Assembly: GCA_026391555.1 (NCBI GenBank)
Contig: JAPLEB010000039.1
Coordinates: forward strand, 42,006-106,005
Direction of reading: 5' to 3'
DNA from: Bacteroidia bacterium
GTDB taxonomy: Bacteria; Bacteroidota; Bacteroidia; Bacteroidales; VadinHA17
Length of the DNA stretch: 64,000 bases
Made by a program: the position numbers and the translations under genes. The notes under the pieces were generated by a model that had not been told where the DNA came from, searched no databases, and saw only the letters and a program-made list of their open reading frames with translations. Position 1 is the first letter of the stretch. Each line of letters starts with the position of its first letter. This document shows positions 25,465 through 35,361 of the stretch, piece by piece.

Positions 25465-27513
25465 ATGAAAAATCTATTATGTTGCACTTTATGTTTTATT
25501 TTTTTTATTGGGTTTTCTGGCTGCAGCCAACCTGAGAAGCTCGTATTGACCTTTGAAAACAGTAAAAAGGTATCTCCGATAATATACGGATGGCATTACG
25601 AAGAAATTGGCATGATTGGTGAAGGTGGCCTATATGCTGAAATGGTCAGGAACAGAGGATTGGAAGAAGCTAATCCACCGGGGGGATTGGAAATAAAGGA
25701 CGGTAAATACGCCAATGTCCCAAACCCGGATAATCCTGCTAAAAAGGTCTATTATATTGACCCTCTGATTGGATGGGATAAATTACCCGGAGATAATCCG
25801 GAAATTCAGTTAAGTCGTACTGAAAAAAATCCTCTAAACAAACAAAATCCACACTCCCTTCTTGTCCTAGTAAAATCAGTGAACAATAACTATTCTCCAT
25901 CGGGTTTAATCAATGCGGGATTCTTTGGAATGTATTTTAAAGAAAGAACGCAATATCGTTTATCATTTTACGCCCGTGCTGATGATTTTCCTGGGAGCAT
26001 TCGGATAATGCTGACAGACAGCACAGGACAGGAAGTATCAGCTCCGTTTGAACTAACAAATATAAGTCCCGTTTGGAAAAAATATTCAGCGACATTCACT
26101 GCAACCAAGACTATTGATAATGGAAGTCTGTTTTTTAAACCGGGAGCTGTGGGTTCGTTTCAACTTGATATAGTTTCCCTTTTCCCGTCCGACACATGGG
26201 ACAAAGGGAGATCCGTTTTCAGGGCAGACATTATGAAAAACCTTCTTGACTATGCCCCGGAATTCATCCGGTTCCCGGGCGGGTGCCTTGTACATGGAGT
26301 TAATGTGGAAACCATGTATCATTGGAAAGAAACAATTGGCGATATTGCACAACGTCCTGGAGGCTGGACCAAATGGAGCCCGAATTACCGAACGGACGGA
26401 CTTGGATACCATGAGTTCTATGAGCTTTGTGAATATCTTGGGGCAGATGCCATGTATGTAATACCTTCCGGACTGGTCTGCACAGGCTGGGTCTTTCGCG
26501 AAGGTAATACCGACCATTATCATCATCCAAATATAAATGTCGGGGAGTACATTGGAGATGCCTTGGACGCCATCGAATATGCCATTGGCCCTACTGATTC
26601 CAAATGGGGCGGTGAACGGGCAAAAAACGGCCATCCGGAACCATTTCCTCTCAAATACATTGAAATTGGCAACGAGGATTTTGGCCCAATTTATTACCGC
26701 AATTATGATGCCTTCTACCGGGCTATCCATGCAAAATACCCTGAACTGAAAATTATCGCCAACAGCATTATCGGGCAAACTCCTGATTTAGACAGAAAGA
26801 GAGAAAGAATACCTCAGTTCAAAGATATCCGAACCGTTCAGATTTTTGATGAACACTATTATAAAGATATTCCCTGGATCATAGAGAATTACGATAAATT
26901 CGACAAGTATGAGCGACCTGGGCCCGATTTGTTTATCGGGGAATTGGGAATCAACGGGGAACATCCTCTGGATATTTTGGGAGAAGCAATTTTCCACATG
27001 AACATGGAACGAAATGCCGACCTGAACCCCATGATGGCTGACCGGCCCCTGATGCGCAATTGGACTTTTGTAAAAGGGAAAGGCAACCCCATGTTGTACC
27101 ACACCAACTCCATGAGCTTTAAAACTTATAATTATTATATGTCAAAATTGTTCCGCGATAATAAAATAGATACCTGGTATAACTCGTTTTGGCAAAAAGA
27201 CGGGGCCACCCAGAAAATTTCAGAAGGATATTTATTTTCATCGGCTGGCAGGGACTCTAAATCAGGGGATATCATCCTGAAAGTAGTTAATCTTACTGAT
27301 CAAAACCGGGAGGTTAAACTGGATTCCGGCAACAGCCAAATCCGGGGAAATGCCACAATAACGGTACTGACTGCACAGAAAGATCAAAGGAACACTCCGG
27401 AACACCCCAATGCGGTAGTCCCTTTGGTTTCAGAAAAGAAACAAAAGCTTTCCGGTAATTTTAATTTTGAACCCAGGTCGCTTACCATTATCCGGATTAA
27501 AGCAGGAAGTTGA
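25465..27513 (+). CDS. GH51-like alpha-L-arabinofuranosidase, lipoprotein
   Basis: A second GH51-like retaining enzyme, about 682 residues. I start it at the ATG at 25465 because that gives a lipoprotein signal peptide (MKNLLCCTL to SGC, lipidated cysteine near residue 20); an upstream in-frame ATG at 25387 would bury the signal. The N-terminal half has the WHYEEIGMIGEGGLYAEM motif and a beta-sandwich. In the barrel, RFPGGCLVHG is followed by the acid/base E404 in EIGNEDFGP and the nucleophile candidate E493 in FIGELG. It differs clearly from the neighbour at 23125, so the two probably cut different linkages. Surface attachment is likely. Confidence 0.87.
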   Translation: MKNLLCCTLCFIFFIGFSGCSQPEKLVLTFENSKKVSPIIYGWHYEEIGMIGEGGLYAEMVRNRGLEEANPPGGLEIKDGKYANVPNPDNPAKKVYYIDPLIGWDKLPGDNPEIQLSRTEKNPLNKQNPHSLLVLVKSVNNNYSPSGLINAGFFGMYFKERTQYRLSFYARADDFPGSIRIMLTDSTGQEVSAPFELTNISPVWKKYSATFTATKTIDNGSLFFKPGAVGSFQLDIVSLFPSDTWDKGRSVFRADIMKNLLDYAPEFIRFPGGCLVHGVNVETMYHWKETIGDIAQRPGGWTKWSPNYRTDGLGYHEFYELCEYLGADAMYVIPSGLVCTGWVFREGNTDHYHHPNINVGEYIGDALDAIEYAIGPTDSKWGGERAKNGHPEPFPLKYIEIGNEDFGPIYYRNYDAFYRAIHAKYPELKIIANSIIGQTPDLDRKRERIPQFKDIRTVQIFDEHYYKDIPWIIENYDKFDKYERPGPDLFIGELGINGEHPLDILGEAIFHMNMERNADLNPMMADRPLMRNWTFVKGKGNPMLYHTNSMSFKTYNYYMSKLFRDNKIDTWYNSFWQKDGATQKISEGYLFSSAGRDSKSGDIILKVVNLTDQNREVKLDSGNSQIRGNATITVLTAQKDQRNTPEHPNAVVPLVSEKKQKLSGNFNFEPRSLTIIRIKAGS

Positions 27514-27962
27514 ATCCCCGCGAGCGCATTGGCTTCGCCGAGCTCGTAAACTCGGTTCTCCGTTGCTTGCTGCCCTGTGGCTGATGCTGTTAGACCGGTA
27601 TCGTTTCCGGATATTTCACGGGGGCTGAAAATCAATGAAAACAGTGTTCAAAAAATTTAAACCGTATAGCAGCTGCTATCTGTAAAAAACATGAGATACT
27701 TCCACGAGCAGTGTATGATCGATTTCTTGATGAACTGAAAGATTTAATGAGGAAAGGAACCGGCAGAAAAGATGTGCCTGCATCACAGAACTACAATCCT
27801 GGAGGGGGAGGGTAAAATTAGGTTTTTAGAAATCTAATAAATATATTTGTCTCAAACAGCGGCATCAAAAAAAAAGTTTTACGAGGTGCCCATAAGATAT
27901 GAACCGAGCCACGATGCATCGGGGCGAGCTCAATACGACCTATTAATAATAATTTTATAAGG
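27514..27962. other. 449-base intergenic region, hairpin-rich with coding remnants
   Basis: The first about 110 bases are G/C-rich and self-complementary (for example CCGAG and CTCGG at 27539-27556), unlike the flanking genes. From 27637 an open frame lacking a start reads IAAAICKKHEILPRAV and continues to a stop near 27813. A TATATTTG -7-type box is at 27842-27849, and a frame from 27847 reads KKKFYEVPIRYEPSHDAS up to a stop at 27960. I do not recognise either peptide. The region looks like a scar of lost genes or an old insertion in front of the next enzyme gene. Confidence 0.5.
27842..27849 (+). promoter_or_regulatory. Possible -7 box ahead of the glutaminase-A-like gene
   Basis: TATATTTG matches TAnnTTTG. 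It is 113 bases before the ATG at 27963, so it would give a long leader. No -33 element is evident. Confidence 0.3.
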
Positions 27963-30011
27963 ATGAAAAAAATAATGATCTTTGTTTACCTGTTTTTTTG
28001 CAGTCTTTCACTTGTTGCACAGGTCAGTAGTTTCAGAGCTCCGGCTTACCCGTTGGTAACCCACGACCCTTATTTCAGCATTTGGTCGTCTGACGAAGTA
28101 CCAACCCGCTGCGAAACTGCGCACTGGACACAAAAACCTATGCCCATCCGGAGTATGGTTCGCATCGATGGAAAAATATACCGACTGATGGGAAAATCGC
28201 CAGGATTTGTTCCTGCAGCTCAATCAACCAGGGCAGAACTAACACCAACACAAACCGTATTTTCATTTTTACAAGATGGAATTGAAATAAAACTCAGCTT
28301 TTTATCACCTCTATTGGTGGAAGACCTCGACCTTGTTACCCGTCCGCTCAGCTATGTCAACTGGAATTTCTCATCAAAAGATAAAAAGGCACATTCAGTC
28401 GAAATTTATTTCGAAATATCTGGTCTGGCAACTGTGGATACAAAAGCACAACAGGTTAACTGGGAAAAACTCACTTTCAACGAATTGGAAGTCCTTAAAA
28501 TGGGAAGTACAGAACAGCCGATTCTTCAGAAAAGTGGTGACGACCTGCGTATCGACTGGGGATATTTGTATGTAGCAGCTTCCCGGTCTGAAACAAAATC
28601 GTCCTTTGGAGGAAGAAGCGAGAACGCGATTACCGCCTTTACCGAGGGAAAGAGTCTGGTTCAGGACGATTCGGAACAAGGCAAACGCATTTCTGAAATA
28701 AACCCCGTACTTGCTTTTATAATTCCGGCAAATATACCGGCTAATGCTCCGGTCGAAAAACATATTTTGATTGCTTACGATGATATTTTATCAGTGGAAT
28801 ATTTCGGTAAAAAGCTTGAGGGATACTGGAAGAAAAAATTCTCAGGAATTGAAGAATTGCTTCAGGTTGCCGAAAAGGAATATTCTGCAATAAGAAGTCG
28901 TTGTGCTAACTACGATAAAGATTTACTTGCAAAAGCTGAAGCTTTGGGAGGAAAGGAATACGCAACAATCTGTGCTTTGGCATACCGTCAGTGCATGGCT
29001 GCTCACAAAGTAGTAAAAGACGAAAACGGTCAGCCGCTTTGTTTCTCGAAGGAAAATTTCAGCAATGGATCGATGGGGACAGTTGACGTTTTTTACCCTG
29101 CCTCACCTTTCTTTTTATACCTTAACCCTGAGCTGATGAAAGCGCAAACCACGCCTATTTTTGATTACGCTGAATCAGGGCGCTGGCCATGGCCTTATGC
29201 CCCTCACGATATTGGAAAGTACCCGCTTGGAAATGGACAGAAATACGGAGGCGGAGAAAAAACCGAAGACCGGCAGATGCCTGTGGAAGAATGTGGGAAT
29301 ATGCTTATTCTGACAGCTGCTATTGCAAAAGTTGATGGCAATGCCAATTATGCTGCGAAATACTGGAAAACCATAACCAAATGGGCTGAATACCTGAAGG
29401 AAAAAGGTTTCGATCCGGAGAATCAGCTTTGTACCGACGATTTTGCCGGTCACCTGGCTCATAATACCAACTTGTCGGTGAAAGCCATCATGGGCCTTGC
29501 TTCCTATGCAATGCTCTGCGAAATGCGTGGACTGAATGGCGAAGCTAAAGCCTATAAAAATCAGGCAGAAGAATTGGCTCAGAAATGGATTCAGGCAGCT
29601 GACGACGGTGATCATTTCCGTTTGGCTTTCGATAAACCCGGAACATGGTCGCAAAAGTATAACATGGTTTGGGACGACATTCTCGGTTTTAATATCTTCC
29701 CTGAAGAAGTTGAAAATAAGGAGATTACATACTATCTGAAAAATCAGAACCACTATGGTTTGCCTCTTGATAACCGCGACAGCTATACCAAGCTCGACTG
29801 GATACTCTGGTCTGCATCCATGGCCAACTCAAACCAACAGTTCCGTGAACTGATCAAACCTGTATATAATTTCCTGAATGAAACACCCGACCGTGTGCCA
29901 ATGACCGACTGGTACTGGACAAAGAGCGGCGAACTGCGCGGATTCATTGCACGTTCAGTAGTTGGTGGTGTATACATGGAATTGCTGAAAGAAAAAATGA
30001 AAAAGCAATGA
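27963..30011 (+). CDS. Glutaminase-A-like exported protein (DUF4964/DUF5127/DUF4965/DUF1793)
   Basis: A secreted protein of 682 residues with a signal peptide of about 20 residues ending LVAQ. The N-terminal THDPYFSIWSSDEVPT motif and the beta-rich region to about residue 280 match the DUF4964/DUF5127 parts. The helical C-terminal half contains WPYAPHDIGKYPLG and TDDFAGHLAHNTNLSVKAI, typical of DUF4965/DUF1793. The family is named from fungal glutaminase A, but its alpha-toroid fold and this context, between arabinofuranosidases and sulfatases, make a carbohydrate-active role at least as likely. Its stop overlaps the next sulfatase start by four bases, so the two are coupled. Confidence 0.82.
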   Translation: MKKIMIFVYLFFCSLSLVAQVSSFRAPAYPLVTHDPYFSIWSSDEVPTRCETAHWTQKPMPIRSMVRIDGKIYRLMGKSPGFVPAAQSTRAELTPTQTVFSFLQDGIEIKLSFLSPLLVEDLDLVTRPLSYVNWNFSSKDKKAHSVEIYFEISGLATVDTKAQQVNWEKLTFNELEVLKMGSTEQPILQKSGDDLRIDWGYLYVAASRSETKSSFGGRSENAITAFTEGKSLVQDDSEQGKRISEINPVLAFIIPANIPANAPVEKHILIAYDDILSVEYFGKKLEGYWKKKFSGIEELLQVAEKEYSAIRSRCANYDKDLLAKAEALGGKEYATICALAYRQCMAAHKVVKDENGQPLCFSKENFSNGSMGTVDVFYPASPFFLYLNPELMKAQTTPIFDYAESGRWPWPYAPHDIGKYPLGNGQKYGGGEKTEDRQMPVEECGNMLILTAAIAKVDGNANYAAKYWKTITKWAEYLKEKGFDPENQLCTDDFAGHLAHNTNLSVKAIMGLASYAMLCEMRGLNGEAKAYKNQAEELAQKWIQAADDGDHFRLAFDKPGTWSQKYNMVWDDILGFNIFPEEVENKEITYYLKNQNHYGLPLDNRDSYTKLDWILWSASMANSNQQFRELIKPVYNFLNETPDRVPMTDWYWTKSGELRGFIARSVVGGVYMELLKEKMKKQ

Positions 30012-31387
30012 AAAACATTACCCGATACTCCTTAGGCGCAGTTTCTGTATTTACTTTAAGTTTACAGGTAATTGCTCAAAAGCAACCCAATATCGTTATT
30101 TACATTGCCGACGATCAAAGTCGCGCAGATGTGAACGTTTATGGGGCTAAAGTATTACAGACTCCCACCGCCGAAAAGCTTTCCAAAGCAGGGATGACTT
30201 TTAATGATGCCTTTATCGCTTCACCGGCGTCCGCTCCGAGCCGGGCAGCCATGTTAACCGGGCTGATGCCGGCACGGAACGGTGCAGAGGCCAACCATAC
30301 TCATCCGAAATCTGGCACCTTGTTTTTGACCAAAAAATTGCAAGAATCCGGTTACAAGATGCTGTTCTTTGGCAAAGTGGCTCACGACGATATAATGACC
30401 GAACAATGTGGTTTCGATTTTTATTCAAAACCACGCGTAAACCTTTACGATAATGTTTCCGAGTATTTCAGGAATAATAATCCTAATCAGCCGGTTTGCC
30501 TGTTGGTTGGCGACCGTCGGCCACATGTACCATGGACAACCAAAAACATTTACGACCCAGCAACATTGAAACTTCCCCCCTATTTTATCGACACTAAAGA
30601 AACCCGTAAAGACTGGGCACAGTATTATTCCGACATTACCGGCCTCGACGATGAAATGGGGAAAATTTACAAACTGGCACAGGAGAAATTTGGTGATAAT
30701 TTCATTTTTATCTACACCGCCGATCATGGAGGACAGTGGCCCTTTGCCAAATGGAACCTGTATGATGCAGGCATAAGAGTTCCACTCCTTATCGTTTGGC
30801 CCGGACATATCAAACCCAACAGCCAGACAGATGCCATGGTGAGCTGGATCGATATATTCCCTACTCTTCTGGAGGTGACCGGATGTAAAATGCCCGCTGA
30901 TCTTGATGGAAAATCGTTTAAAAATATATTGGAAGGGAAGACAGGTAAGCACAGGGAATATATTTTCACTACGCACAGCGGCGACGGGATAATGAATGTT
31001 TACCCAATTCGCAGTATTCGCAGTAACCGGTATAAATACATTCTTAACCTGAGACCCGATTGTTATCACAGCAATCATTCTGATATTCAAAGAAAACCGA
31101 ATGCCGGTGATTACTGGAATTCATGGGATGAGGCTGCAAAAACCGATGCCAGGGCTGCCGGAATTGTTCAGAAGTATTACGTACGCCCGGCTGAGGAATT
31201 CTACGATATTCAGAATGACCCCTTTGAACAGATTAATCTGATTGGTAGCAAGGCACATCAAAAACAAATTGTAAAAATGCGCCTGTTGCTCAATAACTGG
31301 ATGATAGAACAGGGCGACACTAAAAAGGTTTTTCAAACCCCTTACCCTATTACCGGGCCCAAACCTCATGAGTTGGGGATTCAATAA
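30008..31387 (+). CDS. Sulfatase, S1 family, serine-type
   Basis: An exported sulfatase of 459 residues with a signal peptide ending near VIAQ (residue 23). The metal-binding IADDQ motif is at about residues 34-38. The active-site signature is S75-A-P-S-R79 followed by AAMLTG, so the formylglycine would be made from serine, which needs an anSME-type maturase rather than the oxygen-dependent FGE. TADHGG supplies the second metal-ligand region. The sequence resembles sulfamidase/iduronate-sulfatase-like S1 groups, but the substrate is not determined. It is translationally coupled (ATGA) to the glutaminase-A-like gene and followed by the GH2 gene after 21 bases. Confidence 0.92.
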   Translation: MKNITRYSLGAVSVFTLSLQVIAQKQPNIVIYIADDQSRADVNVYGAKVLQTPTAEKLSKAGMTFNDAFIASPASAPSRAAMLTGLMPARNGAEANHTHPKSGTLFLTKKLQESGYKMLFFGKVAHDDIMTEQCGFDFYSKPRVNLYDNVSEYFRNNNPNQPVCLLVGDRRPHVPWTTKNIYDPATLKLPPYFIDTKETRKDWAQYYSDITGLDDEMGKIYKLAQEKFGDNFIFIYTADHGGQWPFAKWNLYDAGIRVPLLIVWPGHIKPNSQTDAMVSWIDIFPTLLEVTGCKMPADLDGKSFKNILEGKTGKHREYIFTTHSGDGIMNVYPIRSIRSNRYKYILNLRPDCYHSNHSDIQRKPNAGDYWNSWDEAAKTDARAAGIVQKYYVRPAEEFYDIQNDPFEQINLIGSKAHQKQIVKMRLLLNNWMIEQGDTKKVFQTPYPITGPKPHELGIQ

Positions 31388-31408
31388 ACCAAAAAGTGTT
31401 ATAAACAA

Positions 31409-33724
31409 ATGAAAAGATCCAATAAGCAATATACCATGCGACTGCCAGCTTTCTTTGTTATGATCATTCTGCTCGTTTCGGGCTGTTCAAAGTCACCTGA
31501 CTTTAAGATGGCTCCAAGTCCAATAGTTACCGATTTTGCGGCTCAGGTCGACCCTGAAAATCCGTTACCTGAATATCCGCGCCCTCAGATGGAAAGAGCC
31601 GAATGGCTGAACCTGAACGGATTATGGGATTACACTTTAAAACCCATAGGATTCGAACCAGTGCAGGGTTTAACCAGAGAAAGTAGCTGGACATCGGGTG
31701 AAATACCCAACGAATGGACAGGAAAAATACTGGTTCCCTTTGCTATTGATGCTGCTTTATCGGGTGTTGGTCATGTGTTGCGTCCAAACGAAGTGCTCTG
31801 GTATCAGCGTTCCTTTAAAGTTCCTTCTGACTGGAAAAGGAAAAATGTGCTTTTGCATTTCGAAGCCAGCGATTGGGAAACCGGTGTTTATGTAAATGGA
31901 CAACGAATAGGCCAGCATCGCGGTGGATACGACCCTTTTTCTTTTGATGTAACTCCTTATCTGAAAAAAGGTAAAAACCAACTCCAGGTTTGCGCATGGG
32001 ATGCGACTGAAGGGCAGAGCCAGGCAATAGGAAAACAAATTTTACCAGAAAACAGACTAGGAAACAGGTATCAGCCTACCGGCGGAATCTGGAGAACCGT
32101 TTGGCTGGAACCCGTTCCTGAAAATTCAATCAAAAACCTGAAAATTATTCCTGAATACGATAAATCAAGTGTCAGGATAAATGTAACTGCCAATGGTTCC
32201 AATGGTACTATAACAGCACAAATCTGGGAAGACGGAAAAATGATCGCAGAAAATTCAGGGAGTGAAGGTTCCGATTTTGAAGTAAGTATGCAGGGATTCA
32301 AAGCCTGGTCGCCTGCCAGTCCGTTTTTGTATGATCTGAAAGTTATGATCAAAGATGGAGAAACGGTTCTGGACGAAGTAAAAAGCTATTTCGGAATGCG
32401 AAAAATTGAAGTAAAGACTGCTGCCGACGGATTTCAGCGTATTTTTCTGAACAATGAACCTGTTTTTCAGTATGGCCCCCTCGACCAGGGCTATTGGCCC
32501 GATGGAGTGTTGACCCCTCCTTCAGAAGATGCCATCAAATACGACCTTGAATACCTGAAAAGCATCGGGTGCAACATGGTTAGGGTACATATTAAAACCC
32601 ATCCCGACCGCTGGTATTACTGGGCCGATAAACTTGGTCTAATGGTTTGGCAGGATATGATTTGTATGCCTAAATACGGACAGACAGTTGATGAAGCTGC
32701 AGCCAGACAATGGCATGCTGAATTTAAGTCAATGGTAGATTGGCTGTATAATCATCCCTCCATCGTAATGTGGGTGGTTTTTAACGAAGGATGGAGTCAA
32801 CACAATACAGAATTTTACACCAATTGGATTGATCAGTATGATCCGACAAGGTTAATCGACTGTGCAAGCGGCTGGGACGATTATCCGGTTGGCGACGTTA
32901 TGGATGTTCACGATTATACCTTTTATCCAAGGATCAATGCAGCTGATTATAAGCTAAATGGGGAACGGGCTTTGATAATTGGTGAAGCTGGTGGTGGTAA
33001 TCTGGCAATACCCGGACATACTTGGTATTCTGATAAAAAGAAACCGGAGCAAAAGGTTCATCAAAATTATACTCCGGTTGATAACTATAGTTTTATGACA
33101 GAGGCTGGAAGACATACCTACGGATCTCCCGAAGCTTTTGAAAATGCATATGGAAAGTTCATCGAAACCATTCGTTGCCTCAATGCAGGCGGTGGTTGCA
33201 ATGCCTTGGTTTATACACAAATTACCGATGTTGAACATGAACTGAACGGTTACCTGACCTACGACCGGAAAGTTTCAAAGATTTCGCCGGAGGTGATGAA
33301 AAAAATAAACGAAAGCTTATATTCGGCACCTGAACTGAAACCCATCATTGCCTTCAGTTCCGATTGGAATGATTCTAAAGGTCATAAAGTTAAACTCCCG
33401 GCAGGCAAGAAAAATAAATTTATTCAGATAAACAGTCAAATAACTGCGCCTTTTACACTCGGTAAGGAATATATTCTTACTGAGGTGCCTCAAAAAATGG
33501 TTGTGGCACTCAGAGGATTAACCGATTGTGAAATAAAAATAAACGGGGAAGTATTCAGGAAAACAAAACTGAGTGCAGGTCGCGGAGAAGAGCCTGCCAT
33601 TAATTTCTACCCCTTGTACGATGAAGAATACAATCTTCTGAAAAAGGGAATTAACATCATCTCTGTAAGGGCTGAAAAGAAATCAATAGTTGATTTAGTG
33701 GATGTAGCGGTATTTACATATTAA
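31409..33724 (+). CDS. Glycoside hydrolase family 2 lipoprotein
   Basis: A GH2 enzyme, the family of beta-galactosidases, beta-glucuronidases and beta-mannosidases. The lipoprotein signal ends at VSGC (cysteine about residue 26). A jelly-roll N-domain has WYQRSFKVP, HFEASDWETGVYVNG and the GGYDPFSFDVT motif. An immunoglobulin-like domain precedes the TIM barrel. The acid/base is E460 in FNEGWS and the nucleophile candidate is E526 in IIGEAGG. A C-terminal domain completes 771 residues. The NEGWS and GEAGG contexts are not those of E. coli LacZ, so the glycon specificity is open. Confidence 0.9.
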   Translation: MKRSNKQYTMRLPAFFVMIILLVSGCSKSPDFKMAPSPIVTDFAAQVDPENPLPEYPRPQMERAEWLNLNGLWDYTLKPIGFEPVQGLTRESSWTSGEIPNEWTGKILVPFAIDAALSGVGHVLRPNEVLWYQRSFKVPSDWKRKNVLLHFEASDWETGVYVNGQRIGQHRGGYDPFSFDVTPYLKKGKNQLQVCAWDATEGQSQAIGKQILPENRLGNRYQPTGGIWRTVWLEPVPENSIKNLKIIPEYDKSSVRINVTANGSNGTITAQIWEDGKMIAENSGSEGSDFEVSMQGFKAWSPASPFLYDLKVMIKDGETVLDEVKSYFGMRKIEVKTAADGFQRIFLNNEPVFQYGPLDQGYWPDGVLTPPSEDAIKYDLEYLKSIGCNMVRVHIKTHPDRWYYWADKLGLMVWQDMICMPKYGQTVDEAAARQWHAEFKSMVDWLYNHPSIVMWVVFNEGWSQHNTEFYTNWIDQYDPTRLIDCASGWDDYPVGDVMDVHDYTFYPRINAADYKLNGERALIIGEAGGGNLAIPGHTWYSDKKKPEQKVHQNYTPVDNYSFMTEAGRHTYGSPEAFENAYGKFIETIRCLNAGGGCNALVYTQITDVEHELNGYLTYDRKVSKISPEVMKKINESLYSAPELKPIIAFSSDWNDSKGHKVKLPAGKKNKFIQINSQITAPFTLGKEYILTEVPQKMVVALRGLTDCEIKINGEVFRKTKLSAGRGEEPAINFYPLYDEEYNLLKKGINIISVRAEKKSIVDLVDVAVFTY

Positions 33725-33735
33725 GTCTAAAAGAA

Positions 33736-35361
33736 ATGATGAAACGCTTTCAAATCTTGCCAGTGGCATCTATTATTGGTTATCAGTTGATTAACCCGGT
33801 GTCGGTTGAGGCACAAAAAGAGAAACCCAACATAGTGCTATTCCTGGCCGACGACATGGGATATTCTGACATTGGGTGTTACGGGGGTGAAATACAGACA
33901 CCAAACCTCGATAAACTGGCAAAACAAGGTGTTCGATTTACCAGCTTTTATAATTGTGCCAGATGTTGTCCTACAAGAGCATCTCTTTTAACCGGACAAT
34001 ATGCACAACAGGTTGGTTTGGCAAATAACGGAAATACCCTTTACCGTAATGCAGCAACAATAGCGGAGGTTTTAAAAGAAGCCGGATACCACACCGGAAT
34101 GTCAGGGAAATGGCATCTGTCAAAGACTGCTGTATTACCAAACCCTGAAGACCAGTTATTGTGGCTTTCGCATCGTAACGACAGCAGTGTATTTGCACCA
34201 CTCGAATCCTATCCCTGTAACCGTGGTTTTGAAGAACATTGGGGCGTTATATGGGGTGTCGTTGACTATTTTGATCCGTTTAGTTTGGTTCATAACGAAA
34301 CCGCAATAAAAGATGTGCCCAGGGATTTCTATATGACTGATTTCATTACCGATAAGTCAGTAGAGATGATCGGCCAGTTCAGTAAAGATGATAAACCATT
34401 CTTTCTCTATATCGCCTACACATCGCCACACTGGCCGTTACATGCCCGTCCTGAAGATATTGAAAAATATAAAGGAAAATACGACGAAGGGTGGGATGTT
34501 TTGCGCGAAAAGCGTTACCGAAAAGCAATTGAATTGGGTATTATCGATGAAAAGACTGCTCCTCTTTCCAAAAATGAATCGGGTAAATTGTGGGTCGACT
34601 GCACCGAAAAAGAATGGGAAGCCAAACACATGGAAGCCCACGCAGCTATGGTCGACCGTATGGATCAGGGTATCGGTAAGGTCATTGAGAAACTGAAAGC
34701 CACCGGCGAATATATGAATACCATAATCTTCTTTTTAGCCGATAATGGAGCATCTCCGGAAAGAGGGTTTAAACCTGGATTTGACCGACCGGGACAGACA
34801 CGCTCTGGCGAAGAAATTCTTTATCCGCATCAGAAATATGATCGTCCGGGTGCGGAAAAAACCTGGGGCTATTTAGGCGATGCCTGGGCGGGAGCAATAA
34901 ATTCTCCATTTCGTTATTGGAAGGTACAATCGTTTGAAGGTGGTATTTGTACCCCATTGATTGTCCAATGGCCAAAAGGTTTAAAAGGGAAAGAAAATAC
35001 CCTGAATCACGGAGTTGGCCATGTGATGGATATTTTGCCGACCTGCCTGGAACTGGCCAATGCCAAATATCCTGAACAGATAAATGGAGAGACAACATTC
35101 GGCCCTACCGGCAAAAGTATTTTGCCGATACTGTTTAAAGGTGCCAAATCAACAAACGATACCTTATTTTGGGAACACCAAGGTGGTCGTGCAGCACGGC
35201 TTGGCGACTGGAAAATTGTTGCTTTGAAGAACAAAGATTGGGAACTTTTCAACCTGGCTGAAGATCGAACAGAAACAAATAACCTTGCTGCTAAATATCC
35301 TGAAAAAGTGGAGCAACTGAATGCATTATGGATGTCATGGTCAAAACGTGTAAACAAATGA
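33736..35361 (+). CDS. Sulfatase, S1 family, cysteine-type (arylsulfatase A-like)
   Basis: An exported arylsulfatase-like enzyme of 541 residues with a signal peptide (to about residue 26, VEAQ). ADDMGYSDIGCYGG near residue 38 carries the calcium-binding aspartates. The signature is C77-C-P-T-R81 followed by ASLLTG, so formylglycine comes from cysteine, unlike the two flanking sulfatases. GKWHL and LADNGAS supply other catalytic-site residues. Its stop overlaps the next sulfatase start by four bases. An unusually long loop between about residues 130 and 180 may shape substrate choice. Confidence 0.93.
   Translation: MMKRFQILPVASIIGYQLINPVSVEAQKEKPNIVLFLADDMGYSDIGCYGGEIQTPNLDKLAKQGVRFTSFYNCARCCPTRASLLTGQYAQQVGLANNGNTLYRNAATIAEVLKEAGYHTGMSGKWHLSKTAVLPNPEDQLLWLSHRNDSSVFAPLESYPCNRGFEEHWGVIWGVVDYFDPFSLVHNETAIKDVPRDFYMTDFITDKSVEMIGQFSKDDKPFFLYIAYTSPHWPLHARPEDIEKYKGKYDEGWDVLREKRYRKAIELGIIDEKTAPLSKNESGKLWVDCTEKEWEAKHMEAHAAMVDRMDQGIGKVIEKLKATGEYMNTIIFFLADNGASPERGFKPGFDRPGQTRSGEEILYPHQKYDRPGAEKTWGYLGDAWAGAINSPFRYWKVQSFEGGICTPLIVQWPKGLKGKENTLNHGVGHVMDILPTCLELANAKYPEQINGETTFGPTGKSILPILFKGAKSTNDTLFWEHQGGRAARLGDWKIVALKNKDWELFNLAEDRTETNNLAAKYPEKVEQLNALWMSWSKRVNK

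Noticed and set aside
26086..26778. Long minus-strand open frame of 230 codons
   Set aside because: It lies entirely opposite the second GH51 gene, whose catalytic motifs are intact, and its translation has no recognisable motif.
29175..29753. Minus-strand open frame of 192 codons
   Set aside because: It is antisense to the conserved half of the glutaminase-A-like gene and arises from that gene's codon use.
30425..31090. Minus-strand open frame of 221 codons
   Set aside because: It is opposite the sulfatase at 30008, which has all family motifs.
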